From positions 62,001 through 126,000 of the forward strand of contig DASVDG010000124.1 of the NCBI GenBank assembly GCA_036381255.1: a stretch of 64,000 nucleotides of DNA, given 5' to 3'. Position 1 is the stretch's first letter. Every line of letters starts with the position of its first letter. Source of the DNA: CALBZE01 sp036381255 (lineage in GTDB: Bacteria; Gemmatimonadota; Gemmatimonadetes; Longimicrobiales; RSA9). Both the position numbers and the translations under genes were made by a program. The notes under the pieces were generated by a model. It saw nothing but the letters and a program-made list of their open reading frames with translations, was not told the origin of the DNA and searched no databases. This document shows, in pieces, positions 47,382 to 56,712 of this stretch.

Positions 47382-49757
47382 ATGAATCGACACGCGCTGC
47401 TCGTCCTCCAGTACCCGGAGGCGCTGGATCTCGTCGCGGGGTACGCCGCAACGCCGCTGGGCGCGGACGCCGTGCGCGCGCTGGAGCCGTCGGACGCGCC
47501 GGCGTGGATCGAGGCGGAGCTGCGTGCCGTCGACCAGATGATCGGCTTCATCCTGCGGAGCGAGGGATGGCTGGCCGCGCCGATCCCGGATCTGCGCGCA
47601 GCGCTGCGCCGGCTCCGCGTGGCCGGCTCGGTGTGGGAGGGGCCCACGCTGCGCGACGCGGGCCAGCTGATGCAGACGGCGCGGACGAGCCGCCGCGCGA
47701 TCCTCCAGCACGCCGAGGACTACCCGCACCTCGCGGAGCAAGCGGGGCGGCTGGTCAAGCTGGAGGCGGAGGAGCAGGCGATCCGCCGCGCGATCGACGA
47801 CGCGGGCGCGGTCCGCGACGACGCGTCGAAGGAGCTCGCGCGGCTCCGGCGGGAGATCCGCGGCGCCCGCAACCGCATCGTCGAGCGGCTGGAGGCGTAC
47901 ATCGCGTCGCTGCCGGAGCGGGTGCGCGTGGCGGACGCGTCGATCAGCATCCGCGAGGGGCGATACGTCATCCCGGTGCGCCGGGAGGGTCGCGGCGAGG
48001 TGGGCGGCATCGTCCACGACGAGTCGGCGACCGGCGGCACGCTGTTCGTCGAGCCGCCGATCGCGATCGAGATGATGAACCGGCTCCGGGAGCTGGAGCT
48101 GGCCGAGGCGCGGGAGGTGCAGCGGATCCTGCGCGAGCTGACGGACCGGATCCGGCCGCACCGCGAGGCGCTCGACATCTCGCTCGAGGCGCTCGTCGCG
48201 CTCGACTCGCTGTACGCCCGGGCGCGCTACGCGCTGGAGTACAACGGCCGGCGCCCGGAGCTGCTCCCCGCGGGCTCGAAGGAGTACGCCGTCGTCCGGG
48301 GCTACCACCCGCTGCTGCTGGCGGGGCCGGACCCGGTCGTTCCGTTCGACCTGACGCTCGAGCCGGGCGAGCGCACGTTCCTGGTCTCGGGGCCGAACAC
48401 GGGCGGCAAGACGGTGCTGCTGAAGGCGATCGGACTGATCAGCGCGCTGGTGCAGTCGGGGATCATCCCGCCGGTCGGCGACGGGAGTCGGCTCCCCGTG
48501 TTCCGCGACATCTTCGCCGACATCGGCGACGAGCAGTCGATCGAGGCGAGTCTCTCGACGTTCTCGGCGCACCTGAAGAACCTGCGCGAGATCGTCGAGG
48601 AGGCGGGCGCGGCGTCGCTCGTGCTGATCGACGAGATCGGCAGCGGGACGGATCCCGCGGAGGGCGGCGCGCTGGCGCAGGCGATCCTGGTCGAGCTGAC
48701 GCGGCGCGGCACGTTCACCGTCGCGACGACGCACCTGGGGCAGCTCAAGCTGCTGGCGGGCGAGGAGCCGGGCGTGGTCAACGCATCGCTCCAGTTCGAC
48801 TCGCGCGAGCTGCGGCCGACGTACCGGCTGATCAAGGGCGTGCCGGGTCGCAGCTACGGCCTGGCGATCGCGCGTCGTCTCGGCTTCCCGGACTCCGTGC
48901 TGGAAATGGCGGAGTCGTTCGTCCCGCGCGGCGAGCGCGAGGTCGGGCAGCTGCTCCTCGAGCTGGAGGAGAAGGAGCGGGCGATGGCGGACGCGCTCGC
49001 CGCGGCGGAGTCGGCGCGGGCCGAGGCGCTGGAGCTGCGACGCCGGGTCGAGGAGCGGGAGCACCAGATCCGTAAGCGCGAGAAGGACGCGGAGCGCCGC
49101 GCGCGGCAGCAGGCGCGCGACCTCCTGATGGACGCCCGCCAGCAGGTCGAGGCCGCGATCCGCGAGGTGCGCGAGGCCGCGGCGGTCGACGTGGCTGAGC
49201 TGGACGAAGCGGCGCGGCGCGCGCGGCGCAGGGTCGAGGAGGCCGCGCGGCGACAGGCGGAGCGGACGCCCGAGGCGGGCGTGATCGGCACCGCGGGCGC
49301 GCAGGCGGAGCCGCCGGCGGTCGGGCGGCGCGTGCGCATTGCGGCCACCGGCGCGACCGGCCGGGTCGTCGAGCTGCGGGACGGCCGGGCCACGGTCGAG
49401 ACGGGCGGGCTGCGGCTCCAGGTCCCCGTCGCGGGGCTCGAGGCGCTGCCGGACGAGGCGCGGCGGGAGCAGCCGACGCCGCGCGCTTCCGGCTGGACGG
49501 CGCCCGAAGTGCAGGCCAGCCCGGAGGTCGACCTGCGCGGGCTGCGCGTCGAGGAGGTCGAGGGGCGGCTCATCCCGGCGCTCGACGCCGCGCTGCTGGC
49601 CGACCTGCCGGCGCTGCGCATCATCCACGGCAAGGGGACCGGCGCGGTGCGCGAACGGGTCACGGAGCTGCTGAGCGACTACCCGCAGGTCCGGTCCTAC
49701 CGCCTGGGCGATCCCCGCGAGGGCGGCTCGGGCGTCACCATCGCGGAGCTGGGATGA
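47382..49757 (+). CDS. mutS2: Endonuclease MutS2
   Basis: A 791-residue protein implicated in recombination control or ribosome rescue. A MutS-type core (residues 1-310), the ATPase with Walker A SGPNTGGKTVLLKAIGL and Walker B ASLVLIDEIGSGTDPAEG, a coiled-coil (about 510-620) and a C-terminal Smr nuclease domain (VDLRGLRVEEVEGRL, RIIHGKGTGAVRERV, about 710-780) are present. AGAGGC precedes the ATG, and TAATCC lies just upstream. The TGA overlaps the dnaG ATG. Confidence 0.95.
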   Translation: MNRHALLVLQYPEALDLVAGYAATPLGADAVRALEPSDAPAWIEAELRAVDQMIGFILRSEGWLAAPIPDLRAALRRLRVAGSVWEGPTLRDAGQLMQTARTSRRAILQHAEDYPHLAEQAGRLVKLEAEEQAIRRAIDDAGAVRDDASKELARLRREIRGARNRIVERLEAYIASLPERVRVADASISIREGRYVIPVRREGRGEVGGIVHDESATGGTLFVEPPIAIEMMNRLRELELAEAREVQRILRELTDRIRPHREALDISLEALVALDSLYARARYALEYNGRRPELLPAGSKEYAVVRGYHPLLLAGPDPVVPFDLTLEPGERTFLVSGPNTGGKTVLLKAIGLISALVQSGIIPPVGDGSRLPVFRDIFADIGDEQSIEASLSTFSAHLKNLREIVEEAGAASLVLIDEIGSGTDPAEGGALAQAILVELTRRGTFTVATTHLGQLKLLAGEEPGVVNASLQFDSRELRPTYRLIKGVPGRSYGLAIARRLGFPDSVLEMAESFVPRGEREVGQLLLELEEKERAMADALAAAESARAEALELRRRVEEREHQIRKREKDAERRARQQARDLLMDARQQVEAAIREVREAAAVDVAELDEAARRARRRVEEAARRQAERTPEAGVIGTAGAQAEPPAVGRRVRIAATGATGRVVELRDGRATVETGGLRLQVPVAGLEALPDEARREQPTPRASGWTAPEVQASPEVDLRGLRVEEVEGRLIPALDAALLADLPALRIIHGKGTGAVRERVTELLSDYPQVRSYRLGDPREGGSGVTIAELG

Positions 49758-51568
49758 TCCCGGAGACGATCGTCGAGGAGGTGCGCGAACGCGCGGACAT
49801 CGTCGAGGTCGTCGGGGAGCATCTCCCGCTCAAGCGCAAGGGTAAGGATTACTGGGCGAACTGCCCGTTCCACAAGGAAAACACGCCCTCCTTCCACGTC
49901 GTCCCCGCCCGCGGGTTCTACAAGTGCTTCGGCTGCGGCGAATCGGGCGACGTCTTCACCTTCCTCATGAAGTACGCCGGCCTCTCGTTCCAGGACGCGG
50001 TGCGCAAGCTCGCCGAGCGGCTGGGGATCGAGATCCCGGACACGTCGGCGTCGCACGCGGCCGAGGACCCGAACCGGCTGCTCTACGAGGCGGTCGCGTT
50101 CGCGGCCGCCTTCTACGAGGAACGGCTGTGGGGGCCGGCCGGCCAGCGGGCGCGCGCGTACCTGGAGCGGCGCGGCGTCGCCGAGGACGTCGCCCGTCGG
50201 TTCCGCCTCGGCTACGCGCCGGACGAGTGGCGCGGGCTGCGTAACGCCGCGGCGAAGCACGGGATCGGTGACGAGATTCTCCTCGAGGCGGGTCTCGTCA
50301 AGACCAGCGAGCGGACGGACGAGCCGTACGACCGGCTGCGCGACCGGCTGATCTTTCCCATCGCCGATCCCGGCGGCCGGATCATCGCGTTCGGCGGCCG
50401 GATCCTCGGCGCGGCGCGCGAGGGCGCGCCCAAGTACCTCAACTCGCCCGAGACGCCCATCTACCACAAGGGGCGCCACCTCTACGGCATCGCGTGGGCG
50501 AAGGGCGCGATCCGGCGCGAGGGCGCCGCCCTGGTGGTCGAAGGGTACATGGACTACGTTTCGCTCGCGGCGCACGGCGTGGAGAACGTCGTCGCCGGGC
50601 TGGGGACCGCCATGACGGCGGAGCAGGCGGCGCTGCTCGGGCGCTACACGCGCCAGGCGCTGCTCCTCTACGACAGCGACGCGGCCGGGCTGCGCGCGAC
50701 GTTCCGCACGGCGGACGCGCTGCTCGCGGCGAAGGTCCATCCGCTCGTCGTCACACTGCCGCCGGGCGAGGACCCGGATTCGCTGGCGCGGGCCGGCGGC
50801 GCACGCGCGCTCCGGCCGTTCCTCGACGCCGCCGTGGACGTACTCGACCGGAAGCTCCAAATTCTGGATGCGCGCGGGTACTTCGAAGGTGCGGAGGGCA
50901 CGCGCAAGGCGCTGGACGGCCTCCTCCCGACGCTGCGCGCCGTGGTCGACCCGGCGCTGCGCGACATCTACGTCGCCCGCGTCGCCGAACGCACCGGCGT
51001 GCGCCGGGAGACGCTCGAGGCCGAGCTGCACGCGGAGCCCGCGTTCCGGCCTCGCACGACCCGCGTCGCGCCGGCCGAGCGGCCGCGCACGCCGATCGCC
51101 GCCGGCGTGGCCGGGCAGAAGAAGCTGATCCAGCTCCTGCTCCGGGACGAGTCGCGCATCGCGAAGGCCGCCGATGCACTCAAGCCCGACGACCTCGCCG
51201 ATCCGGCGTACCGCGCGATCTTCGAGGCGCTCGTCCGCGCCGGCGGGCTCCAGGGGCGCGCGCCCGATGCGCTCGGCCTCTCGGGCGACGCGCTCGACGC
51301 GCTCCAGGCGCTGATCGGCGACCCGGAGGAGCTCGGCGACGGCGACCGCATCTTCGAGGAGCTCGTCGGCGACCTGCGCGCGCAGTCGCTGTTCGAGCGC
51401 AAGGATGCGTTGAAACGTCGGCTCGAACGGGAGGGCGAAGACCCGCTCGAAATCATGCGCGAGCTGACCGAGGTGAACGGTGCGCTGCGGGAATTGGGAT
51501 CCGAGCTCAAGCGTCTGGGGTTTAAGCTAAGTGCAAGATATAGAAGGTACTTACGGGCACGTGCCTGA
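49754..51568 (+). CDS. dnaG: DNA primase
   Basis: A 604-residue primase that makes RNA primers at the replication fork. The N-terminal CHC2 zinc domain has CPFHKENTPSFHV and FYKCFGCGESGDVFTFLM. The catalytic core has EGYMDYVSLA and LLYDSDAAGLRATFR (Toprim). A helical C-terminal domain (from about residue 440) would bind the DnaB helicase. It starts on ATGA overlapping the mutS2 stop, so the two are likely translationally coupled. No sigma factor gene follows, unlike the classic rpsU-dnaG-rpoD order. Confidence 0.95.
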   Translation: MIPETIVEEVRERADIVEVVGEHLPLKRKGKDYWANCPFHKENTPSFHVVPARGFYKCFGCGESGDVFTFLMKYAGLSFQDAVRKLAERLGIEIPDTSASHAAEDPNRLLYEAVAFAAAFYEERLWGPAGQRARAYLERRGVAEDVARRFRLGYAPDEWRGLRNAAAKHGIGDEILLEAGLVKTSERTDEPYDRLRDRLIFPIADPGGRIIAFGGRILGAAREGAPKYLNSPETPIYHKGRHLYGIAWAKGAIRREGAALVVEGYMDYVSLAAHGVENVVAGLGTAMTAEQAALLGRYTRQALLLYDSDAAGLRATFRTADALLAAKVHPLVVTLPPGEDPDSLARAGGARALRPFLDAAVDVLDRKLQILDARGYFEGAEGTRKALDGLLPTLRAVVDPALRDIYVARVAERTGVRRETLEAELHAEPAFRPRTTRVAPAERPRTPIAAGVAGQKKLIQLLLRDESRIAKAADALKPDDLADPAYRAIFEALVRAGGLQGRAPDALGLSGDALDALQALIGDPEELGDGDRIFEELVGDLRAQSLFERKDALKRRLEREGEDPLEIMRELTEVNGALRELGSELKRLGFKLSARYRRYLRARA

Positions 51569-51599
51569 GTCGATGCGAACCCTCAGCGAGTGAAGGAGA

Positions 51600-52307
51600 A
51601 TGGAAGAGCTCTACCGATCCCTGTCGGAGCTGCAGGAGCTGGACGACGAGATCGCCGGCATCGAGGCGAAGCTGAACGCGTTCGAGCCGCGGCTGGAAGA
51701 GGTCGACGCGCCGGTCGTGGCGCTGGAGCGGGAGTTCGAGGCCGGGCGCAAACGACTGGAAGAGCTGCGCGACGCGTCGCGCAGGCTGAACCGGGCCGCG
51801 GAGGACAAGCGCGATCGGCTGAAGCGGACCGAGGAGCGGCTGGAGCGGGTGCGCAACGCCCGCGAGGAGGCGGCGATCCGGACCGAGCTGCACCTGATCC
51901 GGACCGCCGTCGATGCCGATGAGGCCGAGGCGATCCAGGTCATGGAGGAGATCACGCGCACCGAGCTGAAGCAGGACGAGCTGGAGCGGAAGCTCGGTCA
52001 GGCGCGGGAGGAGAGGGCGCCGAAGCGGGCGGAGCTGCTGGAGGCGCGCGGCGAGCTGGAGCGGGAGCTGGCCGTGCTGCGCGACCGGCGGGAGAACAAG
52101 CGGGTGCGACTGGATCCGACGGTGTCCCGGCTCTACGAGCGGGTCCGGGCGGGGAAGACGCGCGTCGTGATCACGAGCCTGACCGCCGACGGCGCGTGCG
52201 GCCACTGCTTCGGCGTGATCCCGCTCCAACAGCAGTCGGAGATCCGCCAGGCGAACTCGCTCGTCCGCTGCGAGGCGTGCGGCGTGATCCTGACGCCGGG
52301 GGAGTGA
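51600..52307 (+). CDS. Coiled-coil protein with C4 zinc ribbon
   Basis: A 235-residue protein. A long alpha-helical coiled coil (about residues 1-170) is followed by GACGHCFGVIPLQQ and LVRCEACGVILTPGE, a four-cysteine zinc ribbon. This layout matches the CT398/C4-type zinc-ribbon family, whose role is not established (RNA or flagellar export links have been proposed). AAGGAG lies just before the ATG at 51600. Confidence 0.85.
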   Translation: MEELYRSLSELQELDDEIAGIEAKLNAFEPRLEEVDAPVVALEREFEAGRKRLEELRDASRRLNRAAEDKRDRLKRTEERLERVRNAREEAAIRTELHLIRTAVDADEAEAIQVMEEITRTELKQDELERKLGQAREERAPKRAELLEARGELERELAVLRDRRENKRVRLDPTVSRLYERVRAGKTRVVITSLTADGACGHCFGVIPLQQQSEIRQANSLVRCEACGVILTPGE

Positions 52308-52345
52308 GCCGCGCGGGGTCCCCGGCCGGACGGCCGATTTTCGCC

Positions 52346-52375
52346 TTGCTTCGCCCCGGCGCGTGCCGCTAACTT
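52346..52375 (+). promoter_or_regulatory. Sigma-70-type promoter of recJ; probable leaderless transcript
   Basis: TTGCTT (52346-52351) and TAACTT (52370-52375) with 18-nt spacing. The ATG at 52384 starts 8 nt after the -10 box. Confidence 0.5.
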
Positions 52376-52383
52376 CGGCGCCG

Positions 52384-54132
52384 ATGCCCCACTCGACGAG
52401 CCTATCGACTTCGCCCCGGCGCTGGGTGCCGCGCGGTCCCGCGGGGGGCGCGGCCGTCGCCGCGCTGCACCGCTCGCTGCGGCTGCCGGAGGCCATCTGC
52501 GAGCTCCTCGCCTCCCGCGGCTTCGGCGACGAGGCCGCCGCGAAGCGGTTCCTGCGGCCCCGGCTCGACCAGCTCCACGATCCGTTCCGACTGGCCGGGA
52601 TGGACGACGCCGTCGCGCGACTGGAGACGGCGCTCCGCCGCGGCGAGACGATCCTGGTCCACGGCGACTACGACGTGGACGGCATCTGCTCGGCCACGCT
52701 CTACACCCGGGCGCTGCGCGCGCTCGGCGGCCGCGTCGAGCCGTTCGTGCCGAGCCGGCTGAGCGACGGCTACGACCTGGGCCCCGCGGGGATCCGGCGC
52801 GCGCGCGAGGTCGGCGCGTCGCTCATCCTCACCGGCGACTGCGGGATCCTCGCCCACGCGGCAGTCGCCGACGCGAAGGCGGCGGGGATCGACGTCATTG
52901 TCACCGACCACCACACGCCGGGCGCGACGTTGCCGCCCGCCGTCGCGGTGGTGAACCCGAACCGGCCCGACTGCACCTACCCCGACAAGGGTCTCGCCGG
53001 CGCGGGCGTGGCGTTCAAAGTGTGCCGCGCGCTGTACGCCGCGCGGGGCGAGGACCCGGACGCGCTCCTCTACCACCTCGACCTGGTCGCGCTCGCGACC
53101 GTCGCCGACCTGGCGCCGCTCGTGGGCGAGAACCGCGCGATCGTGCGCTACGGGCTGCGCGTGCTGGGCCAGACCGGCAAACCGGGGCTGCGCGCGCTGA
53201 TCCGCCGCGCCGGGCTCGCCGCCGGCGACGGCGCGGAGCTGACGGCCGGGCAGGTCGGGCACGTGCTGGCGCCGCGGATCAACGCGGTGGGGCGGATGAG
53301 CGAGGCGTCGCTCGGCGTGGAGCTGCTGCTGACGGAATCCGAGGCGGAAGCGGACCGGATCGCACAGACGCTCGAGGAGGAGAACCGGCGGCGCCAGGCG
53401 GTGGACCGGAAGACCCTCGCCGAGGCGCTGGAGCTGCTGGAACGGGGCTACGACCCGGAGCGCGACCGCGCGGTCGTGCTGGCGGCGGAGGGGTGGCACC
53501 CCGGCGTGATCGGGATCGTCGCGTCGCGCGTCGTCGAGCGGATCCACCGCCCGACGGTGCTCATCGCACTGGACCCGGCCGGCGGGCCGTCGCGTGGGAG
53601 CGCGCGCTCGATCCGCAACTTCCACCTCTACGAGGCGCTGGACGCGTGCGGCGAGCACCTGGAGCGGTACGGCGGGCACAAGGCGGCGGCGGGGCTCGAC
53701 ATCCTGCCGGCGCGCGTGGAGGCGTTCCGCGAGGCGTTCAACGCGGTGGCGCGCGAGCGGCTCTCGCCGGACGACCTCGTGGCCGAGGTCGCCGTGGACC
53801 TCGAGATCCCGCTGCAGGCGGCGGACGAGAGGCTGTACCACCTGCTCCGCCACTTCGGCCCGTTCGGGATCGGGAACCCGACGCCGGTGTTCGTGGCGCG
53901 CGGCGTCGGCGTGGCCGGATACCCGCGCGTCGTGGGCGACGGGCACCTCAAGCTGGAGCTGGCGCAGGATGGCGCGCGGCTCGGCGCGATCGGGTTCCGC
54001 ATGGCGGACCGCATGAGCGAGCTGGACCTCGCGCGCCAGCCGCTCGACGTGGCGTTCCAGCTCCAGGAGAACCGCTGGAACGGGCGGACCGAGCTCCAGG
54101 CGAAGCTGGTCGACCTGCGGGCCGCGCAATGA
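52384..54132 (+). CDS. recJ: Single-stranded-DNA-specific exonuclease RecJ
   Basis: A 582-residue 5'-3' exonuclease acting in recombination and mismatch repair. The DHH domain has ILVHGDYDVDGICSATL and VIVTDHHTPGATLPPAVAVVNPNRPDCTYPDK; LTAGQVGHVLAPRINAVGRM and the DHHA1 region with GWHPGVIGIVASRVVERIHRPTVLIAL, RYGGHKAAAGLDI follow, then the OB-fold (from about residue 475). A GTG at 52363 is an alternative start but would lie upstream of the -10 box. It is the first of four genes coupled by ATGA/GTGA overlaps. Confidence 0.95.
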   Translation: MPHSTSLSTSPRRWVPRGPAGGAAVAALHRSLRLPEAICELLASRGFGDEAAAKRFLRPRLDQLHDPFRLAGMDDAVARLETALRRGETILVHGDYDVDGICSATLYTRALRALGGRVEPFVPSRLSDGYDLGPAGIRRAREVGASLILTGDCGILAHAAVADAKAAGIDVIVTDHHTPGATLPPAVAVVNPNRPDCTYPDKGLAGAGVAFKVCRALYAARGEDPDALLYHLDLVALATVADLAPLVGENRAIVRYGLRVLGQTGKPGLRALIRRAGLAAGDGAELTAGQVGHVLAPRINAVGRMSEASLGVELLLTESEAEADRIAQTLEEENRRRQAVDRKTLAEALELLERGYDPERDRAVVLAAEGWHPGVIGIVASRVVERIHRPTVLIALDPAGGPSRGSARSIRNFHLYEALDACGEHLERYGGHKAAAGLDILPARVEAFREAFNAVARERLSPDDLVAEVAVDLEIPLQAADERLYHLLRHFGPFGIGNPTPVFVARGVGVAGYPRVVGDGHLKLELAQDGARLGAIGFRMADRMSELDLARQPLDVAFQLQENRWNGRTELQAKLVDLRAAQ

Positions 54133-54656
54133 GGATCATCGCCGGGCGCTGGCGCGGGCGGCGCATCCAGGCGCCGCCGGGGCGCGACACGCGGCCGACG
54201 ACGGACCGGGTGCGCGAGGCGTGGATGAGCGCGCTCCAGCCGGAGCTGCCGGGCGCGCACGTGCTGGACCTGTTCGCGGGTTCCGGCGCGCTCGGGCTGG
54301 AGGCGCTGTCGCGCGGTGCGGCCCACGCGACGTTCGTCGAGCGGGCCGGCGGCGCGCTGCGCGCGCTGCGCGAGAACATCGAGCGCCTCGGCGCGGCCGG
54401 CGAGACGACCGTCGTCCGCGGCGACGCCGTCGCCTACGTGCGGCGGCTCGAGCGGTGCGCGTTCGACGTCGCGCTCGCCGATCCGCCGTACGGCCGGGGC
54501 TTCGCCGAGGCGCTGGTCCGGGCGTTCGCGGCCCGGCCGTTCGCGGACCGGCTCTGGATCGAGCACCGCGCGGACGACCCCGTCCCGGAGCTGCCCGGCG
54601 CGCGCACCCGGCGCTACGGGGACACGGCGTTGACTTCCATCCCGTCACCGACATGA
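54129..54656 (+). CDS. rsmD: 16S rRNA (guanine966-N2)-methyltransferase
   Basis: A 175-residue methyltransferase: MRIIAGRWRGRRIQAPPG and RPTTDRVREAWMSAL open it, DLFAGSGALGLEALSRGA binds SAM, and ALADPPYGRGF is the catalytic (N/D)PPY motif. It modifies 16S rRNA during small-subunit assembly. The ATG overlaps the recJ stop and its own stop overlaps the coaD start. Confidence 0.93.
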   Translation: MRIIAGRWRGRRIQAPPGRDTRPTTDRVREAWMSALQPELPGAHVLDLFAGSGALGLEALSRGAAHATFVERAGGALRALRENIERLGAAGETTVVRGDAVAYVRRLERCAFDVALADPPYGRGFAEALVRAFAARPFADRLWIEHRADDPVPELPGARTRRYGDTALTSIPSPT

Positions 54657-55168
54657 CGAGTCCTGGACAGCAGCGGATCGCGATCTACCCGGGGTCCTTC
54701 GATCCCATGACGAACGGGCACGAGGACATCGTGCGCCGGGCGCTGCGCTTCGTGGACCGGCTCATCGTCGCGGTCGCGCACCGCTCGACGCACGCGAAGC
54801 GCGGGCTCTTCTCGATCGAGGAGCGCGTCGCGATGATCCGCGAGGTCCTGGCCGACGAGCCGAGGGTCGAGGTGGCCGAGTTCGAGGGGCTGCTCGTCGA
54901 GTTCGCCCGCGCTCGCGGCGCCTCGCTCATCGTGCGCGGGCTGCGCGCCGTCTCGGACTTCGAGTACGAGTTCCAGATGGCGCTGATGAACCGGCGCCTG
55001 ATGCCCGGGATCGAGACGCTGTTCCTGGCGCCCGAGGTGCGCTACTCCTTCCTCTCGGCTTCGCTGGTCCGCGAGATCGCATCGCTGGGCGGGAACGTCG
55101 GGGACTTCGTCGCGCCGCCCGTGCGCGAACGGTTGGAAGCGAAGTTCCGGGAGGGGACCACGGCGTGA
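54653..55168 (+). CDS. coaD: Phosphopantetheine adenylyltransferase
   Basis: A 171-residue enzyme of coenzyme A synthesis that joins ATP to 4'-phosphopantetheine. IAIYPGSFDPMTNGHEDIV holds the TxGH-type nucleotidyl-transfer motif; LIVRGLRAVSDFEYEFQMALMNR and VRYSFLSASLVREIA are conserved. It overlaps rsmD upstream and pta downstream by 4 nt each. rsmD-coaD pairing is common in bacteria. Confidence 0.96.
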   Translation: MTSPGQQRIAIYPGSFDPMTNGHEDIVRRALRFVDRLIVAVAHRSTHAKRGLFSIEERVAMIREVLADEPRVEVAEFEGLLVEFARARGASLIVRGLRAVSDFEYEFQMALMNRRLMPGIETLFLAPEVRYSFLSASLVREIASLGGNVGDFVAPPVRERLEAKFREGTTA

Positions 55169-56157
55169 GCGCGTTCCTCGAGCGGCTGCGCACGCGGGCG
55201 GGCGCGGTCCGGAAACGCATCGTCTTCCCCGAGGGCACCGATGAGCGCACGCTGGAGGCCGTCGCCCGGCTCCAGCGCGAGGATCTCGTCCGCCCGATCG
55301 TGCTCGGTCCGCCCGACAAGGTCCGGAGCGGAATCGCCGATGCGGGCGGCGATGCCGACGGCGTGGACGCGATCGATCCGTTCCGCGACGCGCGCCGCGA
55401 CGCCTTCGGCGCGATGCTGTTCGAGATGCACCGCGAGAGCCGGATGACCCGCGCCGACGCCGATGAGCGCGTGATCGACCCGCTCTACTTCGGCGCGCTG
55501 CTCGTCCGCGCCGGCGATGCGGATGGCGCCGTGGCGGGTGCCGTGCGCACGACCGGCGACGTGCTCCGCGCCGCGCTGCGCTGCATCGGCACCGCGCCGG
55601 GGATCGAGCGTGCGTCGTCTTCGTTCTACATGGTGGTGCCTCCGTTCCGCGGCGAAGGCGAGGAGGTGCTGACGTTCACGGACGCGGGGGTCAACCCGGA
55701 CCCGGACGCGGCGACGCTGGCGGAGATCGCGCTCGCCGCCGTCGCCGACCGGCGGCGCATCGTCGGCGACGAGCCGCGCGTCGCGTTCCTCTCCTACTCG
55801 ACGCGCGGGAGCGCGGCCGGCCCCAGCGTGTCCAAGATGCGGGACGCCCTGGTGCGCTTCAGAGAGGTCGCTCCGGACGTGCCGGCCGACGGCGAGCTCC
55901 AGGCCGACGCGGCGCTGGTCCGCGACGTCGCCCGGCGCAAGGCGCCGGACTCGCCGCTCGACGGCCGGGCGAACATCCTCGTCTTCCCGGATCTCGATGC
56001 CGGGAACATCGCGTACAAGCTCGTGCAGCGGCTGGCCGGCGCCGCCGCGCTGGGGCCGATCGTGCAGGGGCTCGCCCGCCCGTTCAACGACCTCTCGCGC
56101 GGCGCGACCGCAGGCGACATCTTGGATGTGGCTTGCATTACCGCACTCCAGGCATAG
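55165..56157 (+). CDS. pta: Phosphate acetyltransferase (Pta-type)
   Basis: A 330-residue protein, the size of short class I phosphotransacetylases, interconverting acetyl-CoA and acetyl phosphate. RIVFPEGTDERTLEAVARL opens it; DPLYFGALLVRAGDADGAVAGA, FTDAGVNPDPDAATLAEIALAA, FLSYSTRGSAAGPSVSKM and NILVFPDLDAGNIAYKLVQRL follow. A phosphate butyryltransferase is the alternative but the sequence order fits Pta. It starts at GTG overlapping the coaD stop. No ackA is in the window. Confidence 0.88.
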   Translation: MSAFLERLRTRAGAVRKRIVFPEGTDERTLEAVARLQREDLVRPIVLGPPDKVRSGIADAGGDADGVDAIDPFRDARRDAFGAMLFEMHRESRMTRADADERVIDPLYFGALLVRAGDADGAVAGAVRTTGDVLRAALRCIGTAPGIERASSSFYMVVPPFRGEGEEVLTFTDAGVNPDPDAATLAEIALAAVADRRRIVGDEPRVAFLSYSTRGSAAGPSVSKMRDALVRFREVAPDVPADGELQADAALVRDVARRKAPDSPLDGRANILVFPDLDAGNIAYKLVQRLAGAAALGPIVQGLARPFNDLSRGATAGDILDVACITALQA

Positions 56158-56160
56158 ACT
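56133..56160 (+). promoter_or_regulatory. Candidate promoter of the partner-switching module
   Basis: TTGCAT (56133-56138) and TAGACT (56155-56160) with 16-nt spacing, at the end of pta. The spacing is at the low end of the usual range. Confidence 0.35.
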
Positions 56161-56233
56161 TCGGGCGGCACCGAACTTGCCCGCCGTGCCGCTCGGCGGA
56201 ACACCGGGAACCCACTCGTGCGACGGGGGAGTC

Positions 56234-56566
56234 ATGAGCTTCGGCGTGAAGAAGGAGAACGATGTCACAGTGATCGACGTGGAGGGCCAGCTCATCGTCG
56301 GCAACCGGCAGGAACTCAAGCAGAAGGTCCTCCAGGAGCTGGAGGGCGGCGAGCGGAAGTTCCTGATCGACTTCGCGCAGACGGGGTACATCGATTCCTC
56401 CGGACTCGGCGTGCTCGTCAGCCTGTCCAAGAAGATCCGTGAACAGGGCGGCGAGCTGCGCCTGGCCAACCTGAACGAGGACCTGCGCACGCTCTTCGAG
56501 CTGACGAAGCTGGACACGCTGTTCCAGATCTCGAAGAGCCGCGACGAGGCGCTCTCGTCGTTCTGA
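56234..56566 (+). CDS. STAS-domain anti-sigma factor antagonist
   Basis: A 110-residue STAS protein: VTVIDVEGQLIVGNRQELKQKVL, LIDFAQTGYIDSSGLGVLVSLSKKIREQGGELRLANLNED. The Ser in IDSSGLG is the site phosphorylated by partner-switching kinases. Together with the kinase and phosphatase just downstream it would sequester or free an anti-sigma kinase. It opens the module; GGGGGAG precedes the ATG at 56234. Confidence 0.93.
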   Translation: MSFGVKKENDVTVIDVEGQLIVGNRQELKQKVLQELEGGERKFLIDFAQTGYIDSSGLGVLVSLSKKIREQGGELRLANLNEDLRTLFELTKLDTLFQISKSRDEALSSF

Positions 56567-56609
56567 CCTACCCATTTGCTGCCACGGGCGTTACCTTCAA
56601 CGGAAGGGT

Positions 56610-56678
56610 CCGGTCCCCCGTCACCGTCCGACCGCCCGCCGGCATCCGGCGCGGTGACGGGGCATCCGGCCGGACCGG
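56610..56678 (+). other. Structured intergenic region before the anti-sigma kinase
   Basis: Nested complementary arms: CCGGTCC (56610-56616) with GGACCGG (56672-56678), CCCCGTCACCG (56616-56626) with CGGTGACGGGG (56652-56662), and an inner GCCGG/CCGGC. The direct repeat GGCATCCGGC occurs at 56641 and 56661. It could be a stabilising or regulatory RNA element of the kinase transcript. Confidence 0.5.
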
Positions 56679-56712
56679 GCGCCACCGCGGGCAGGTCCAC
56701 TTCCGGGATCCC

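Noticed and set aside
46209..49628. 1139-codon minus-strand frame
   Set aside because: Antisense to HIT, yqeY-like and mutS2 genes, all clearly coding on the plus strand.
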